DNA of 64,000 nucleotides, taken from contig NZ_FNYY01000020.1 in assembly GCF_900109145.1 (NCBI RefSeq), positions 24,928 to 88,927 of the forward strand. Direction: 5' to 3'. Of this stretch, positions 16,840-25,420 are shown in pieces; within the stretch, counting starts at the first letter, position 1; every line of letters begins with the position of its first letter. The position numbers were made by a program, and so were the translations under genes. Origin of the DNA: Marinovum algicola. Lineage in GTDB: Bacteria > Pseudomonadota > Alphaproteobacteria > Rhodobacterales > Rhodobacteraceae. The notes under the pieces were generated by a model. The model did not search any database. It was given only the letters and a program-made list of their open reading frames with translations, and was not told the DNA's origin.

Positions 16840-19190
16840 CGGAGGTCCTTCCTTTTTTGGAACAGGCGGGGGAGCCAGTCTTTCGGGGCAGGGTGATCCA
16901 GCATCAGCGCGTGCATGATGGCGTTGGTGGCGGTGCGGCCCGACAGGACGGTCAGCACGTCATCGAGGCCCGACAGATCGAGGTCGCAGACCACCGAGTT
17001 CTGCGCCTGTTTGATGAGGAAATGGCCGAGGGGCAGCTCGTCACGCACGATCTGAAACTCCCGATCGGACAGGCTGAACTCGTCGACCAGGTCCTTGCGG
17101 CTGGCGCGGTCGGAACCAAAGAAGATCTGGCTGGCGCATTGCTCGATGATCGTGCGGGCAATGGGGCTGTTCACGACGTCGGAGGCCGACTGCGTCCCGG
17201 CCACGATGATGCCGTTCTGCTTACGGATGACCTTCAGCTTGTTCTTCACGAAGTCCGAGAAGTAGGGGTCGGACAGCGCCTTCCAGAACTCGTCGATGAA
17301 GATCGCGATACGCTGGCCGGTGATCAGTTTTTCGACCCGGTGCATGAGGTACATCATGATCGGGTTGCGGATTTCTGGATCGTCGAGGAAGGCCGTGATG
17401 TCGAAGCCCACCAGGTCTGCATCGAAGGCGATGGTGTCCTCGAAATTGTCGAAGACCCAGCCGAGGCGTTCGTCGCTCAGCCAGCGATCCAGACGGTTGC
17501 CGATGTCTTCCGCGCCGCCGCCGAACCCCAGTAGCTCGCGCAGGGCGGAGACGGTGCGGCCACTGCGCGGCAGGTTGGACAGGCCCGTGACGGCCATCTC
17601 GATCCGCCGGATGTCCTCGGCCGAGAAGGTTGCGCGCTCGCCGCCCAGCATGGATTTGACCAGGTCAACCATGAAGGCCTGGCCGTCGGCATCGAGCTCG
17701 ATTGCCATGAACGGCGCGCAGCCGGTCGGGCGACCGGACTGGAAATCGAGATAGGAGCCGCCCGAGGCACGGACGAAGATCTCGGCCCCGTAATCCTTGT
17801 CGAAGAGGACGCGCTTGGCCCCGAATTTTTCCAGCTGCGACAGCAGGAAGGTCTGCACGACCGTCTTGCCGGAGCCGGAGGGGCCGCAGATGAAGGTGTG
17901 GCCGAGATCGCCGACATGGAAATTGAAGTAGAAGGGGCTTCCGGCGCTGGTCTGGAGTTTGCTGACCGCACCGCCCCATTCATTGCCGTGCCGGTGGCCG
18001 GTCGGGTAATTGTGCAGCGGTGCCATGGCCGTGTAGTTGCGGCTGGTCACCATCGCGACCCGCGCCCGGTGCGCGTGGTTGCCAGGAAGCTGCGCCCAGA
18101 ATTGCGGCTCAAGCCCCATGTCTTCGCGGGCGACGACAGCCCCGGATTCCGACAACAGGGTATGCGCATCGGCGGCGCGGGCTTTCAGCTCCTTCGCATC
18201 GTCGGTTAGGACCATCAGGGACAGGTTATGCTCGCCCATCACGAACTCGCCCGACATCAGATCGTCGCGGGCGTCGCGCAGCCCGTCCGCCTGGGACACG
18301 GCGGGGTCATTCGCGTTGCGCAGCCGCCCTTCCTTGAGCGTCATCTGACGCATGGCCTCGTTCTTCGCGGTGCAGCGAAAGGACTGTGTGAGGACGAAGC
18401 GGAAGGGGGCCGTCAGCAGGTTGTCGAACATGTTCGGGTGCGTGCGGGCGTGGTATTCCTTGATGCCGAACATCGCGCCATAGGTGCTGGCGGAGGCATG
18501 GCGGATTTCCAGCGCCTCCCGCCCGAAGATCACCCGGTCGGTGTAGATCGCATTGCCAATGGTCCCGTGAACCAGCGGGACCGGCTCATACCGGCCAGAG
18601 ATCAATTGCTTGAGGACACTGGCAGGCTCGGAGATCAGCAGGTCGCGGTGGTCCCGAGTGATCGAGAGCTTCCGGGGCCGGAAGCGGCTGAGGCTGCGGG
18701 TCAGCTGCGTGGTCTTGTCGTCGAGATCGTCCAGAAGATCCTGGTCCACCTCGATCTGGCTGGTGCGGGCGCGACGGACGCCCTTTGCCAGCCGACCACC
18801 AGGCAGGCTGCGGGGCTGCACGTAGACCGTCAAATACAGATCGTTGCGGAACAGACGCTTGGCCTCGATGCGGCTGCGATAGCTCTCGTCGATCCAGCGG
18901 GCGAGGTCGGTGACAAAGTTGCCGGACGGATAATCGTCATCGGTGGCACGGACCACATGGACATAGGCCATGACGCTGTCGTCGGCGATGTTGCGCAGCG
19001 CGTGGCTGAGCTGGTTGTGCAGCGTGTTGATGAGCTGGGTATCCGCCGTGCGGAAGGAGACGCCCTCAAGCTTCAGCATCTGGAAGGCACCCCTGTTGCG
19101 CGTGATGATCGTGTGCGCGTCCGAATGGCGGATGAAGGGAAGATAGCGGTCTGCCGTATTCTCCGTCTTGATCTTGCCCGTCAGGCCCAT
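16836..19190 (-). CDS. virB4: VirB4/TrbE T4SS ATPase
   Basis: VirB4 is the largest ATPase of the T4SS and energises pilus assembly and DNA transfer. The start at 19190 (MGLTGKIKTE) gives 784 residues, the normal size; an upstream extension of the frame runs through virB3 and virB2 and is spurious. Motifs are Walker A CGPSGSGKT near residue 435 and Walker B IAIFIDEFWKAL near 635, with the CagE/TrbE N-terminal domain before them. The start codon overlaps the last base of virB3. Confidence 0.97.
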   Translation of the reverse strand: MGLTGKIKTENTADRYLPFIRHSDAHTIITRNRGAFQMLKLEGVSFRTADTQLINTLHNQLSHALRNIADDSVMAYVHVVRATDDDYPSGNFVTDLARWIDESYRSRIEAKRLFRNDLYLTVYVQPRSLPGGRLAKGVRRARTSQIEVDQDLLDDLDDKTTQLTRSLSRFRPRKLSITRDHRDLLISEPASVLKQLISGRYEPVPLVHGTIGNAIYTDRVIFGREALEIRHASASTYGAMFGIKEYHARTHPNMFDNLLTAPFRFVLTQSFRCTAKNEAMRQMTLKEGRLRNANDPAVSQADGLRDARDDLMSGEFVMGEHNLSLMVLTDDAKELKARAADAHTLLSESGAVVAREDMGLEPQFWAQLPGNHAHRARVAMVTSRNYTAMAPLHNYPTGHRHGNEWGGAVSKLQTSAGSPFYFNFHVGDLGHTFICGPSGSGKTVVQTFLLSQLEKFGAKRVLFDKDYGAEIFVRASGGSYLDFQSGRPTGCAPFMAIELDADGQAFMVDLVKSMLGGERATFSAEDIRRIEMAVTGLSNLPRSGRTVSALRELLGFGGGAEDIGNRLDRWLSDERLGWVFDNFEDTIAFDADLVGFDITAFLDDPEIRNPIMMYLMHRVEKLITGQRIAIFIDEFWKALSDPYFSDFVKNKLKVIRKQNGIIVAGTQSASDVVNSPIARTIIEQCASQIFFGSDRASRKDLVDEFSLSDREFQIVRDELPLGHFLIKQAQNSVVCDLDLSGLDDVLTVLSGRTATNAIMHALMLDHPAPKDWLPRLFQKRKDLR

Positions 19191-19531
19191 CAGTCGATCT
19201 CCTCGATCTTGTAGAGGCGGCGGAGACGCAGGGGGGATGTCGATGATCCCCCCCAAATGCTCCGGTTCCGGCACCGGGCATTTGTGTCCAGCCAACGAAA
19301 CAGGATTTGGAAGGCGTTCTGATCGCGCTCGACGATCAGGCGAGAGACGCCGAGCAGGGGGATCGCAATGGGCAGATAGAAGATCGAGTCCGCAGCGATC
19401 ATCGCGAGCCCGCCAATGCCGCAGCACATGGCAAAGGCTTCGACTGGGATGCCGAAGATCATTGCCGGGCGCGTGAGGGCGAGGAACAGTACGTCCTCGT
19501 TCATCTTCACCTTGTCCATTGCATTGTTCAT
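19190..19531 (-). CDS. virB3: VirB3 inner-membrane protein
   Basis: VirB3 is a short membrane protein that works with VirB4. The product has the family signature LFLALTRPAMIFGIP near the N-terminus, two hydrophobic helices, and an RDQNAFQILFRWLDT segment before a basic tail. Length is 113 residues. Its stop codon overlaps the virB4 start. Confidence 0.93.
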   Translation of the reverse strand: MNNAMDKVKMNEDVLFLALTRPAMIFGIPVEAFAMCCGIGGLAMIAADSIFYLPIAIPLLGVSRLIVERDQNAFQILFRWLDTNARCRNRSIWGGSSTSPLRLRRLYKIEEID

Positions 19532-19549
19532 TCTGGGCCCTCCCGCCGG

Positions 19550-19837
19550 TTAGCCGGTGATCATTTTCAGCACCTCGGAGGAGGCGTAGATCAGGACGAC
19601 GCCGCCAACGGCCCAGGCGGCACGGCGCAGGTCGACGAAGTTGAAGAGCCAGCCCGCGCCGATGAACATGAGGGCGATCAGGGCAATGGGCTGCTTGGCG
19701 CTTTCGAACTCGTCGAGGATATTGTTCAGGAAGTCGGTGAAGCCTGCGGCGGCGGCGGGCTGCGCCGCTGCGGTCAGAACCGCAGCCAGGAACATCGGGG
19801 CGCCGATGCTCCGGTGGCGGGTCAGAAACTTCTTCAT
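19550..19837 (-). CDS. virB2: VirB2 major pilin
   Basis: The 95-residue protein has a long signal peptide with cleavage near AAAA (about residue 31). Two hydrophobic helices follow (PIALIALMFIGAGWLF and AAWAVGGVVLIYASSEVLKM), separated by a short basic loop. This is the layout of VirB2/TrbC pilins, which form the conjugative pilus. It lies between virB1 and virB3 in the conserved order. Confidence 0.93.
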   Translation of the reverse strand: MKKFLTRHRSIGAPMFLAAVLTAAAQPAAAAGFTDFLNNILDEFESAKQPIALIALMFIGAGWLFNFVDLRRAAWAVGGVVLIYASSEVLKMITG

Positions 19838-19849
19838 GGTTGCGTCCTT

Positions 19850-20538
19850 TTATTGAAAAACCAAGGCGTTCGATCCGGTGGCCGCGCCGAACACGTCCCA
19901 TCGTTTCGCGGCCTTGTCGTCGCTCAGGGAGGGCGACCGCTTTTCTATCGAGGGGGCGGTCACGGACCCCTCTCCCAGCACGCGGGCCACGTAGCCGTTG
20001 TGGAAACCACGCGTGAAAGAGCCGGTGTTGTAGGAAGAAAGTGCCTGATGCAGGGCCTGTGTCCGGTCTGCTCCGTCATCGCGCGCCCGGTCATAGCCGT
20101 CGCGCAGCACGATTTCCGCAGCCGTCAGATTGCGGCAGGCATCGAACACCGTGGCAGGCGTCAGCCCGAGCCAGGACAGATTGGCGCTGTTGATCTGCCC
20201 GAGGCCCATGTCGATGGACTTCCCCTCCGCGATCAGGCGGCTGGCGATCTGCGCGGCCTCATTGGCGGAGCGCGGCGCATAGGACGCACGATCCGGGCCG
20301 TTCACGCCGATGGCGAACGGGTTGAAGCCACTCTCGGCGGCGACGAGCTTTTCCATGATGGAGGGGGCGACACCGGGCGCGCAGTTCTCAGCGACGGCCC
20401 GGAACGCAGTGGCATTCATGGGCTCAGCCTGCGCGAGGCGCGGTGAGCCGACGGTGAATGCAGAAAGGATCGAGAGGGAGAGGAGGGAACCGCAGAGCGG
20501 TCGGAGGATCAGCCTGCGCGCAGCGCCAAGGCGATCAC
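19850..20538 (-). CDS. virB1: VirB1 lytic transglycosylase, start region out of frame
   Basis: The body is a lytic transglycosylase that opens peptidoglycan for the secretion channel. Visible are CAPGVAPSIMEKLVAAESGFNP with the catalytic glutamate, then SIDMGLGQINSANL and ALSSYNTGS. The ATG at 20419 is the first normal in-frame start that keeps this domain, but it leaves no signal peptide. The same frame upstream (to about 20512) encodes a good signal peptide ending AQA, without any ATG, GTG or TTG nearby. A GTG at 20538 overlaps the stop of the upstream gene (GTGA) exactly where a coupled start is expected, but it is one frame off and meets a TGA after nine codons. The span given runs from that GTG. 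A one-base indel or non-canonical start is likely. Confidence 0.75.
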
Positions 20539-20819
20539 TCGGTGCCTTCGTCTTGTCCAGATTTCGGGGCAGGCACCCAAACGCCTTCGGCGTCAGGGAA
20601 GATACGCATGTGGAAGCTGACCAGCGCGTCGGAAGACTTGAAGACGCGGGCTTCGCCAGTCTTTGAGGAAATGACCGGGCTGGCCGCGCCGGTCGACTGA
20701 ACAGCCCAGAGCTCCCAGTTCCATCCTTTTGGCGTGTGAATCGGGCGGTAGTCGAGCTTGCCACCCTTCTCAAGGAAGTTTTGCACTGCATCAGTCGTAA
20801 TCACGCGTGGGTTCCACAT
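20535..20819 (-). CDS. Unknown small protein at head of vir operon (94 aa)
   Basis: This hydrophilic 94-residue protein (start MWNPRVITTDAVQNFL) has balanced composition and ordered alternation of charged and hydrophobic residues, unlike a shadow frame. It is the first gene of the transfer operon and ends at the presumed virB1 start. It has no signal peptide or membrane helix. I do not recognise the family. Position suggests a transfer-linked accessory or regulatory role. The ribosome binding site is weak (AGGTG upstream). Confidence 0.6.
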   Translation of the reverse strand: MWNPRVITTDAVQNFLEKGGKLDYRPIHTPKGWNWELWAVQSTGAASPVISSKTGEARVFKSSDALVSFHMRIFPDAEGVWVPAPKSGQDEGTE

Positions 20820-21133
20820 TGGCTGACACCTGTCGTTGAGTTTTTTTGGACAGGTGCTGCGTATCCTTGAATCACGCCTTTTTTCAACTTTAAAGCCAAA
20901 ATTTAAAAAAAGCGCCCTACAGCAAAAAAGTGCCGATTTCCTTTATAGAGCGCCTTAGTGCTGATTCGCGTATTTGACAAATAGCGCTTCCTCTGGAAGC
21001 TTGGCGCTGTTCTTGTCGTCGCCGGCTATAGAATGATCACCTTGCTGTGACCATCCTGAGAGCGGAACACCGGCGGGGACATGCCGAGTGAAGAACCGAG
21101 GGGCCAGAAGTTTTGCTATTCTTTGGACATGCG
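20820..21133. promoter_or_regulatory. Divergent promoter region of vir operon and exported-protein gene
   Basis: This AT-rich gap separates the minus-strand transfer operon from the plus-strand gene at 21134. It holds A/T tracts around 20845-20945 and a TATAAAG on the minus strand near 20945, a possible -10 box for the vir operon. The hexamer AGCGC(C/T) occurs three times (about 20911, 20949 and 20983), which could be a regulator site or chance. TTGACA at 20974-20979 faces right but lacks a convincing -10. Confidence 0.35.
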
Positions 21134-21841
21134 ATGAAGCGCGGTGTCGCGACTGCCCTAACCTGTACAGGCCTGCTCCTGGCCGCACCTCCGGCTGCGC
21201 AAGCCTACCAAGTAGACTGCGCTATCTTGATCTGTTTGGCAGGAGGCTGGCCCGACAGCACCGAGTGCAACGAGGCGCGATCCGTTTTCATCAGCAGGAT
21301 CACGCCTTGGCCGGTGGAGCCTCCATTGCAGATCTGGAATTGCCCTTTGGGCGTGGGCTACCGCCCACCTCAGGAGCCGAACGCTTTGCCGCTCCTGTAC
21401 GAGGCTTCCAGCACGCGGAAACCTTCTGCTATGCCGCCATTCTCGGCTGTTTTGGAGGGGATGCTCCCTCCGAGGCCAGGGCGGGACGAGATGCTGTCCC
21501 TGATCGCGAATTATGCCGATGTCAACGGCGTGGCCGACGTCGATATCAGCGGGGCCGAGTATGACTTCGTCCGCTCCATCCGCGTCTACAACGTCGAGTT
21601 TGCCCGACAGCGCGAAAGCGGCGACGATGGTGATTGTCGCCGGAGCGAGAAGGTCCGTGTCGGTACCTATGGGGTGCAGGGCGACTTCAGTTGGTCAAGC
21701 AGTTCGGTGACGTCACTGCCGGACGCGTTCGAAGGTCTCGTCGGTTGGGGTGAGCACTGCCCGAGCCTCTACGGGAGGGCCGTATTCATCGATTGGACCG
21801 ACTATCAGGGAAACTATGGCTTCGAGCAGGTGGATTACTGA
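21134..21841 (+). CDS. Unknown exported protein (235 aa)
   Basis: The ATG at 21134 gives a clean signal peptide (MKRGVATALTCTGLLLAAPPAAQA), so the mature protein is periplasmic or secreted. It contains several cysteines (AILICLAGGWPDSTEC, IWNCPLG, GDCRRSEK, GEHCPSLYG) that could form disulfides, and it ends in a tyrosine-rich segment. I do not recognise the family. It lies between the vir operon and repC, so it may be a plasmid-backbone protein. Confidence 0.65.
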   Translation: MKRGVATALTCTGLLLAAPPAAQAYQVDCAILICLAGGWPDSTECNEARSVFISRITPWPVEPPLQIWNCPLGVGYRPPQEPNALPLLYEASSTRKPSAMPPFSAVLEGMLPPRPGRDEMLSLIANYADVNGVADVDISGAEYDFVRSIRVYNVEFARQRESGDDGDCRRSEKVRVGTYGVQGDFSWSSSSVTSLPDAFEGLVGWGEHCPSLYGRAVFIDWTDYQGNYGFEQVDY

Positions 21842-21939
21842 TCACCGCAGGTGCCGACATCGCCGGTACCGGTAGCGTCCAGGGCACAAGAATGCGGCCA
21901 CGAAGGCCGTGACGAGAAGGAGCAGTAAGGACTTAAGAA

Positions 21940-22035
21940 ATTAAAACCCCCGCGAAGGCGGCAACCTTCCACGGGGGCTGAGGGACTTAGGGCCGGCAAG
22001 CCCGTAATCATCCGCAATCATGATTTAGCCTATCA
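21940..22035 (-). ncRNA. ctRNA-like antisense RNA of the repC leader
   Basis: In repABC plasmids a small antisense RNA (ctRNA) in the leader upstream of repC controls copy number and incompatibility. Here, on the minus strand, a hairpin of CCCCCG-C-GAAGG paired with CCTTC-CA-CGGGGG (21947-21977) is followed by TTTTAATTT, a classic intrinsic terminator. A second hairpin (GGGC-CGGCAA-GCCC, 21990-22003) precedes it in the RNA. A TTGACT (-35-like, plus-strand positions 22056-22061) is placed to start an RNA of about 80-95 nt. Position, orientation and structure all match the ctRNA layout. Exact ends are estimates. Confidence 0.7.
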
Positions 22036-22130
22036 GCTTCCCAACCTTGCAGGCAAGTCAAAACGCATTTGTGCGATCTGTAGACGTTAACCTGCCGCCG
22101 CCTCGCTTCACACGAACGAGGATCGAACAG

Positions 22131-23360
22131 ATGCAAGTATCCCAGACTTTGCCTGCCCGGCGGTGTGAGGCCGTCAAGCCAACACTTCCACGCGGCATGG
22201 AGCGCGACGGCTTTGTCGCGCTTGTGGATGCGATTGCTTCCAGCCTTGGCATTGGTGCTGCGGCGATGATGACCTTTCGCACGATGATCGCGTCGACCAG
22301 GCCGAGCGCGTTCAAGCGCGGCCCGGACGAGCCGTGCTGTTACCTCAGCCAGAACGAGATCGCGCACAAGCGTGGCGTCACGGCATGCCGCATCCGAGAG
22401 CATGAGGCGGCACTCGTCCGCGCAGGGCTCATCGAGAAGCGGACGATGGCCAATGGCGCGCGGTCCGGCTTTTCTGGCTGCGGCGTTTTCTTTGGCGTCG
22501 CGATCGCGCGCGTCGAGGAGTTTCTGTGCCTGCGCGACGAAGTCGAGGCTGATCGCAGGGCTCATGCGCGTCTGCGGGGGCAGCGCAGTTCACACAAGCG
22601 CCACCTGAAAGGCTTCCTGAGCGAGTTGATCGAGCATCAGGGGCGGACAGCAGAGGTCGCGCGCATCCAGCAGAAGTTCGCAGGGTGGCCGGCAGGCCAG
22701 GCGCTTCACCGGATGTCGCTGGAAGAGCTCCAGAAGCATGAGGCTGAAGCCGAAGCGCTGACGATTTCAGCGTCTGACTTGTTGCATGAAACGCATGATC
22801 GACCGCTCGAAAACGAGCGCTCTTATTTACAAGATACAACTCAAGATTCTAACGAAGTAACTTGTAACGATCCCGTCGATATGCGGGGCGTGGGCAAGCC
22901 CACGCACTCTACAGCTTCTGGTCCGCAGCCTGACGGCCACGTCCACTGCTTAGAAAAGCAGGATGGGGCTGTCAGCGAGGCGCACAAGTCCAAATTCATC
23001 CAGAATCTGGGCGGTGGTCGCCTATATGGGCTCTGTTCCGAAGAGATGAGGCTGTGGCTCGACATCGAGCGACAAAAGCGCGGCAGGCTGGATTTCCATT
23101 CCTTCGTGATCGCGGCGCAGAAGCGCCTGCCTGAGCTGGGCATCCACCCATCTGCCTGGGAGGAAGCCGTGGGCCTACTGGATGAGGATGCCGCGATGCT
23201 TTGCGTGCTGATCACCGATGCGAAAGTTGCCGACCCTGAGGTCACCATCCTTTCCGCGGGAGCCTATCTGCGCGGTATGGTGCGGGCGCAGCGGACTGGC
23301 TCTCTGAACATCATGGGAAGCCTGATCGGGCTGAACGAGCGAAGCAGGAGGCGCTATTGA
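22131..23360 (+). CDS. repC: Plasmid replication initiator RepC
   Basis: RepC starts replication of repABC-type plasmids. The ATG at 22131 is preceded by GAGG and is preferred to an upstream TTG at 22047 that would overlap the antisense-RNA leader. The N-terminal half has the RepC winged-helix features (FVALVDAIASSLGIGAA and YLSQNEIAHKRGVTACRIREHEAALVRAGLI). The C-terminus has the family ending ILSAGAYLRGMVRAQRTGSL...SLIGLNER. Length is 409 residues, as usual. The repABC origin normally lies within repC. No repA or repB is adjacent in this window. Confidence 0.9.
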   Translation: MQVSQTLPARRCEAVKPTLPRGMERDGFVALVDAIASSLGIGAAAMMTFRTMIASTRPSAFKRGPDEPCCYLSQNEIAHKRGVTACRIREHEAALVRAGLIEKRTMANGARSGFSGCGVFFGVAIARVEEFLCLRDEVEADRRAHARLRGQRSSHKRHLKGFLSELIEHQGRTAEVARIQQKFAGWPAGQALHRMSLEELQKHEAEAEALTISASDLLHETHDRPLENERSYLQDTTQDSNEVTCNDPVDMRGVGKPTHSTASGPQPDGHVHCLEKQDGAVSEAHKSKFIQNLGGGRLYGLCSEEMRLWLDIERQKRGRLDFHSFVIAAQKRLPELGIHPSAWEEAVGLLDEDAAMLCVLITDAKVADPEVTILSAGAYLRGMVRAQRTGSLNIMGSLIGLNERSRRRY

Positions 23361-23770
23361 AACCGCTCATCTTAGCGGCGGCCATTGTGGCGGCCCTCGT
23401 AGAACATGGGGCGGTTCAAGAGCTATGTATCGAGCCTATCAGGCCGGAGGCTGCACAGCTTCTTGATGCTGGGTTTACCGGTGCAGAGGTTCGGGTGGAG
23501 TTTCGACGTTTCTTCAGTCAGGTCGAGGAGTACCTGAATTGCCTTAACAAAACGTCAGCACGGATCAGGGATGATGCGCGAGCCGCGGCCTACGATTATC
23601 AGCGTGTGCTGGAGACGACGGAGCCGGGCAAAGCCGATCAAGGCGATGATGGGTTTCGTCCGCCAAGTGTCGCCATGAAGGATACCGGCGAACTCTTCTT
23701 GAATTATCGACCAAACGCTGGCGGCACCGGACATGCCAGTGCCGCCAGGAAATCGTCCGCAGGGAGGTGA
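23357..23770 (+). CDS. Small exported unknown protein downstream of repC
   Basis: A TTG start overlaps the repC stop (ATTGA), suggesting coupled translation. The N-terminus (LILAAAIVAALVEHGAVQ) is a short signal-like hydrophobic segment. The remainder (137 residues in all) contains two cysteines (ELCIEPI, YLNCLNK) and a helical segment ending at about residue 90. I do not recognise a family. Co-transcription with repC suggests a plasmid-backbone role. Confidence 0.55.
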   Translation: MKPLILAAAIVAALVEHGAVQELCIEPIRPEAAQLLDAGFTGAEVRVEFRRFFSQVEEYLNCLNKTSARIRDDARAAAYDYQRVLETTEPGKADQGDDGFRPPSVAMKDTGELFLNYRPNAGGTGHASAARKSSAGR

Positions 23771-23832
23771 TAGAGGAAGATTTCTATCGTGAAATTTTTG
23801 CGCCAGGTCAAAATCTGATAGTGAAGTTTATG

Positions 23833-24666
23833 TTAATTTACCCTCCAGATCCCTTCTTCCTGAGCCACTCGCGATTCAGAAAGAAGTTTCTGTAAATGAG
23901 CCACAACATTCCTTTCGGCGGCCATTGCAATATGCGGGTCAGATTTCTTGTAGACTGAAGCGGCGATATTCTGGACTGTATCGGAAGTATTTAGGAGATG
24001 CTTGAGGATCTGGGTCTCGCGGCGCATCCGGTTGGCAAGTAACCGTTCGATGTAAGGGCGCGGATCCTGGAGTACGGGCCCGTGACCCGGCAGGCAGATC
24101 CTATCGTCGCGATCAATAAGCCGTTGAAGCTGGTCGCAGTAATCACGCATGTTGCCGTCAGGGGGGCTGACGATCGAACTGTTCCAACTCATCACGTGGT
24201 CGCCCGTGAATAACACTCCATCCAGCCTCGCAAAGCAGAGGTGATCGCTCGCGTGACCGGGTGTGTGAAGGACAGTAAGACCGGCAATCCTTTGCCCGTC
24301 TTCCAAAAACCCGTCGGGTTGAAATGCATCGTCTGGAAAGGCACGCGAAACATAAACGGGCAGACCTGTCCGTTCGCGCAATCCCGGCACGGCACCGAAA
24401 TGATCGGAATGGTGGTGTGACACTAGAATTCCGGCCGGGTTGCCTCCCAGATTCTCGACAATTGCTTCGAAATGTGCACTGTCTTCTGCTGGACCCGGAT
24501 CGAGAATGAACCGACCGTCAGGTGTATCAATGATGTAGCTGTTCGTCCCGTGATAGGTCATCTTCCCGGGATTGCTCGCAACGATCCTCAGGATTCCCTC
24601 GGCCACCTGTTCTGCACGCGCGCGACACGGTTCCGGCTCTGTGTGAAACATGCTGCGTTTTGTCAT
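23833..24666 (-). CDS. MBL-fold metallo-hydrolase (LACTB2-like)
   Basis: The 277-residue protein has the binuclear zinc motif HHHSDH (H84, H86, D88, H89), followed by LHTPGHASDHLCF with the third histidine, GDHVM and the C-terminal LPGHGPVL. This layout and the C-terminal helical extension resemble LACTB2-type hydrolases and related acyl-thioesterase/ribonuclease-like MBL proteins. The substrate cannot be told from sequence. It is not obviously part of an operon; bioY lies upstream on the same strand with a strong hairpin between. Confidence 0.85.
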   Translation of the reverse strand: MTKRSMFHTEPEPCRARAEQVAEGILRIVASNPGKMTYHGTNSYIIDTPDGRFILDPGPAEDSAHFEAIVENLGGNPAGILVSHHHSDHFGAVPGLRERTGLPVYVSRAFPDDAFQPDGFLEDGQRIAGLTVLHTPGHASDHLCFARLDGVLFTGDHVMSWNSSIVSPPDGNMRDYCDQLQRLIDRDDRICLPGHGPVLQDPRPYIERLLANRMRRETQILKHLLNTSDTVQNIAASVYKKSDPHIAMAAERNVVAHLQKLLSESRVAQEEGIWRVN

Positions 24667-24755
24667 TGAATACGACCACTTTCTGACAGTGAAAAGTCTG
24701 GGACTTGCAAAGCCGCCTTTTGCTTTGCATAGCTTTGGAAGCCTCGGGCTGGCGT

Positions 24756-24781
24756 CCAGCGCCGGTCAGAACCGGCGCTGG
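24756..24781. terminator. Perfect inverted repeat after bioY
   Basis: CCAGCGCCGGT and ACCGGCGCTGG form an 11-bp perfect stem with a 4-base loop (CAGA), just beyond the bioY stop. It has no T-run on either strand, so it is either a Rho-assisted terminator for bioY or a protein-binding palindrome. Confidence 0.5.
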
Positions 24782-24804
24782 AACAAGGCAACAAAGCCCA
24801 GCAG

Positions 24805-25371
24805 TCAAGCGTGACCCCGATTATGGAAACCTGTATACAGCACTACAGCAATTGCTGCCTTCGTCAGGTCTCCAAGCAGGAACGGGTAAAGCCCGGCGTT
24901 CAGCAATTTTTCGCCATAGCCGACAAAGCCACCCAACCAGAATAGCCCTGCGCAATACATAAGTATCGAACCGGAGAGGACCGCTACAGATGCTCTGATT
25001 GAAGGCGGAAGCCCTGCCAGCTTTTGAACCATCCATCCTGCAGCCGCCGCCGCGAGCGCAAACCCAATCAAGAATCCGCCAGTGGGACCCGCAAAATAGG
25101 CCAGACCCGCCGGTGCGGGAGGCGTGCCAGCGAAAACCGGCAGGCCAAACAGACCTTCCAGAAGGTACGCAGCGACAACTAGACTACTGCGCACCGGCCC
25201 CAGGAAAAGGCCGAGACCCAAGACCACCAGGGTTTGTGTTGACATCGGTACCGGGTAGAACGGCACCGCGATTTTGGCGGATAGTGTCAGAAGTATTGTG
25301 CCGATGAGTATTATTGAGATCTCTCGGGTCAGTCTTGCGACCGGTTGGCGTTGAGTGGCTTCCAAATTCAT
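24805..25371 (-). CDS. bioY: BioY biotin transporter
   Basis: BioY is the membrane S-component that takes up biotin. The start at 25371 (MNLEATQRQPVA) gives 188 residues. The family signature is visible: AKIAVPFYPVPMSTQTLVVL, then LLEGLFGLPVFA, GPTGGFLIGFALAA and the C-terminal GLYPFLLGDLTKA. Around six membrane helices are present. No BioM/BioN genes are adjacent, so it may act alone or with a shared ECF module. Biotin supply would serve the biotin-dependent carboxylase encoded at 57.4-61.8 kb. Confidence 0.92.
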   Translation of the reverse strand: MNLEATQRQPVARLTREISIILIGTILLTLSAKIAVPFYPVPMSTQTLVVLGLGLFLGPVRSSLVVAAYLLEGLFGLPVFAGTPPAPAGLAYFAGPTGGFLIGFALAAAAAGWMVQKLAGLPPSIRASVAVLSGSILMYCAGLFWLGGFVGYGEKLLNAGLYPFLLGDLTKAAIAVVLYTGFHNRGHA

Positions 25372-25420
25372 CTGTTTCGTCCTTGTTTCTGTAGATCGTT
25401 GATTTGCTGGATAGGGAAGC

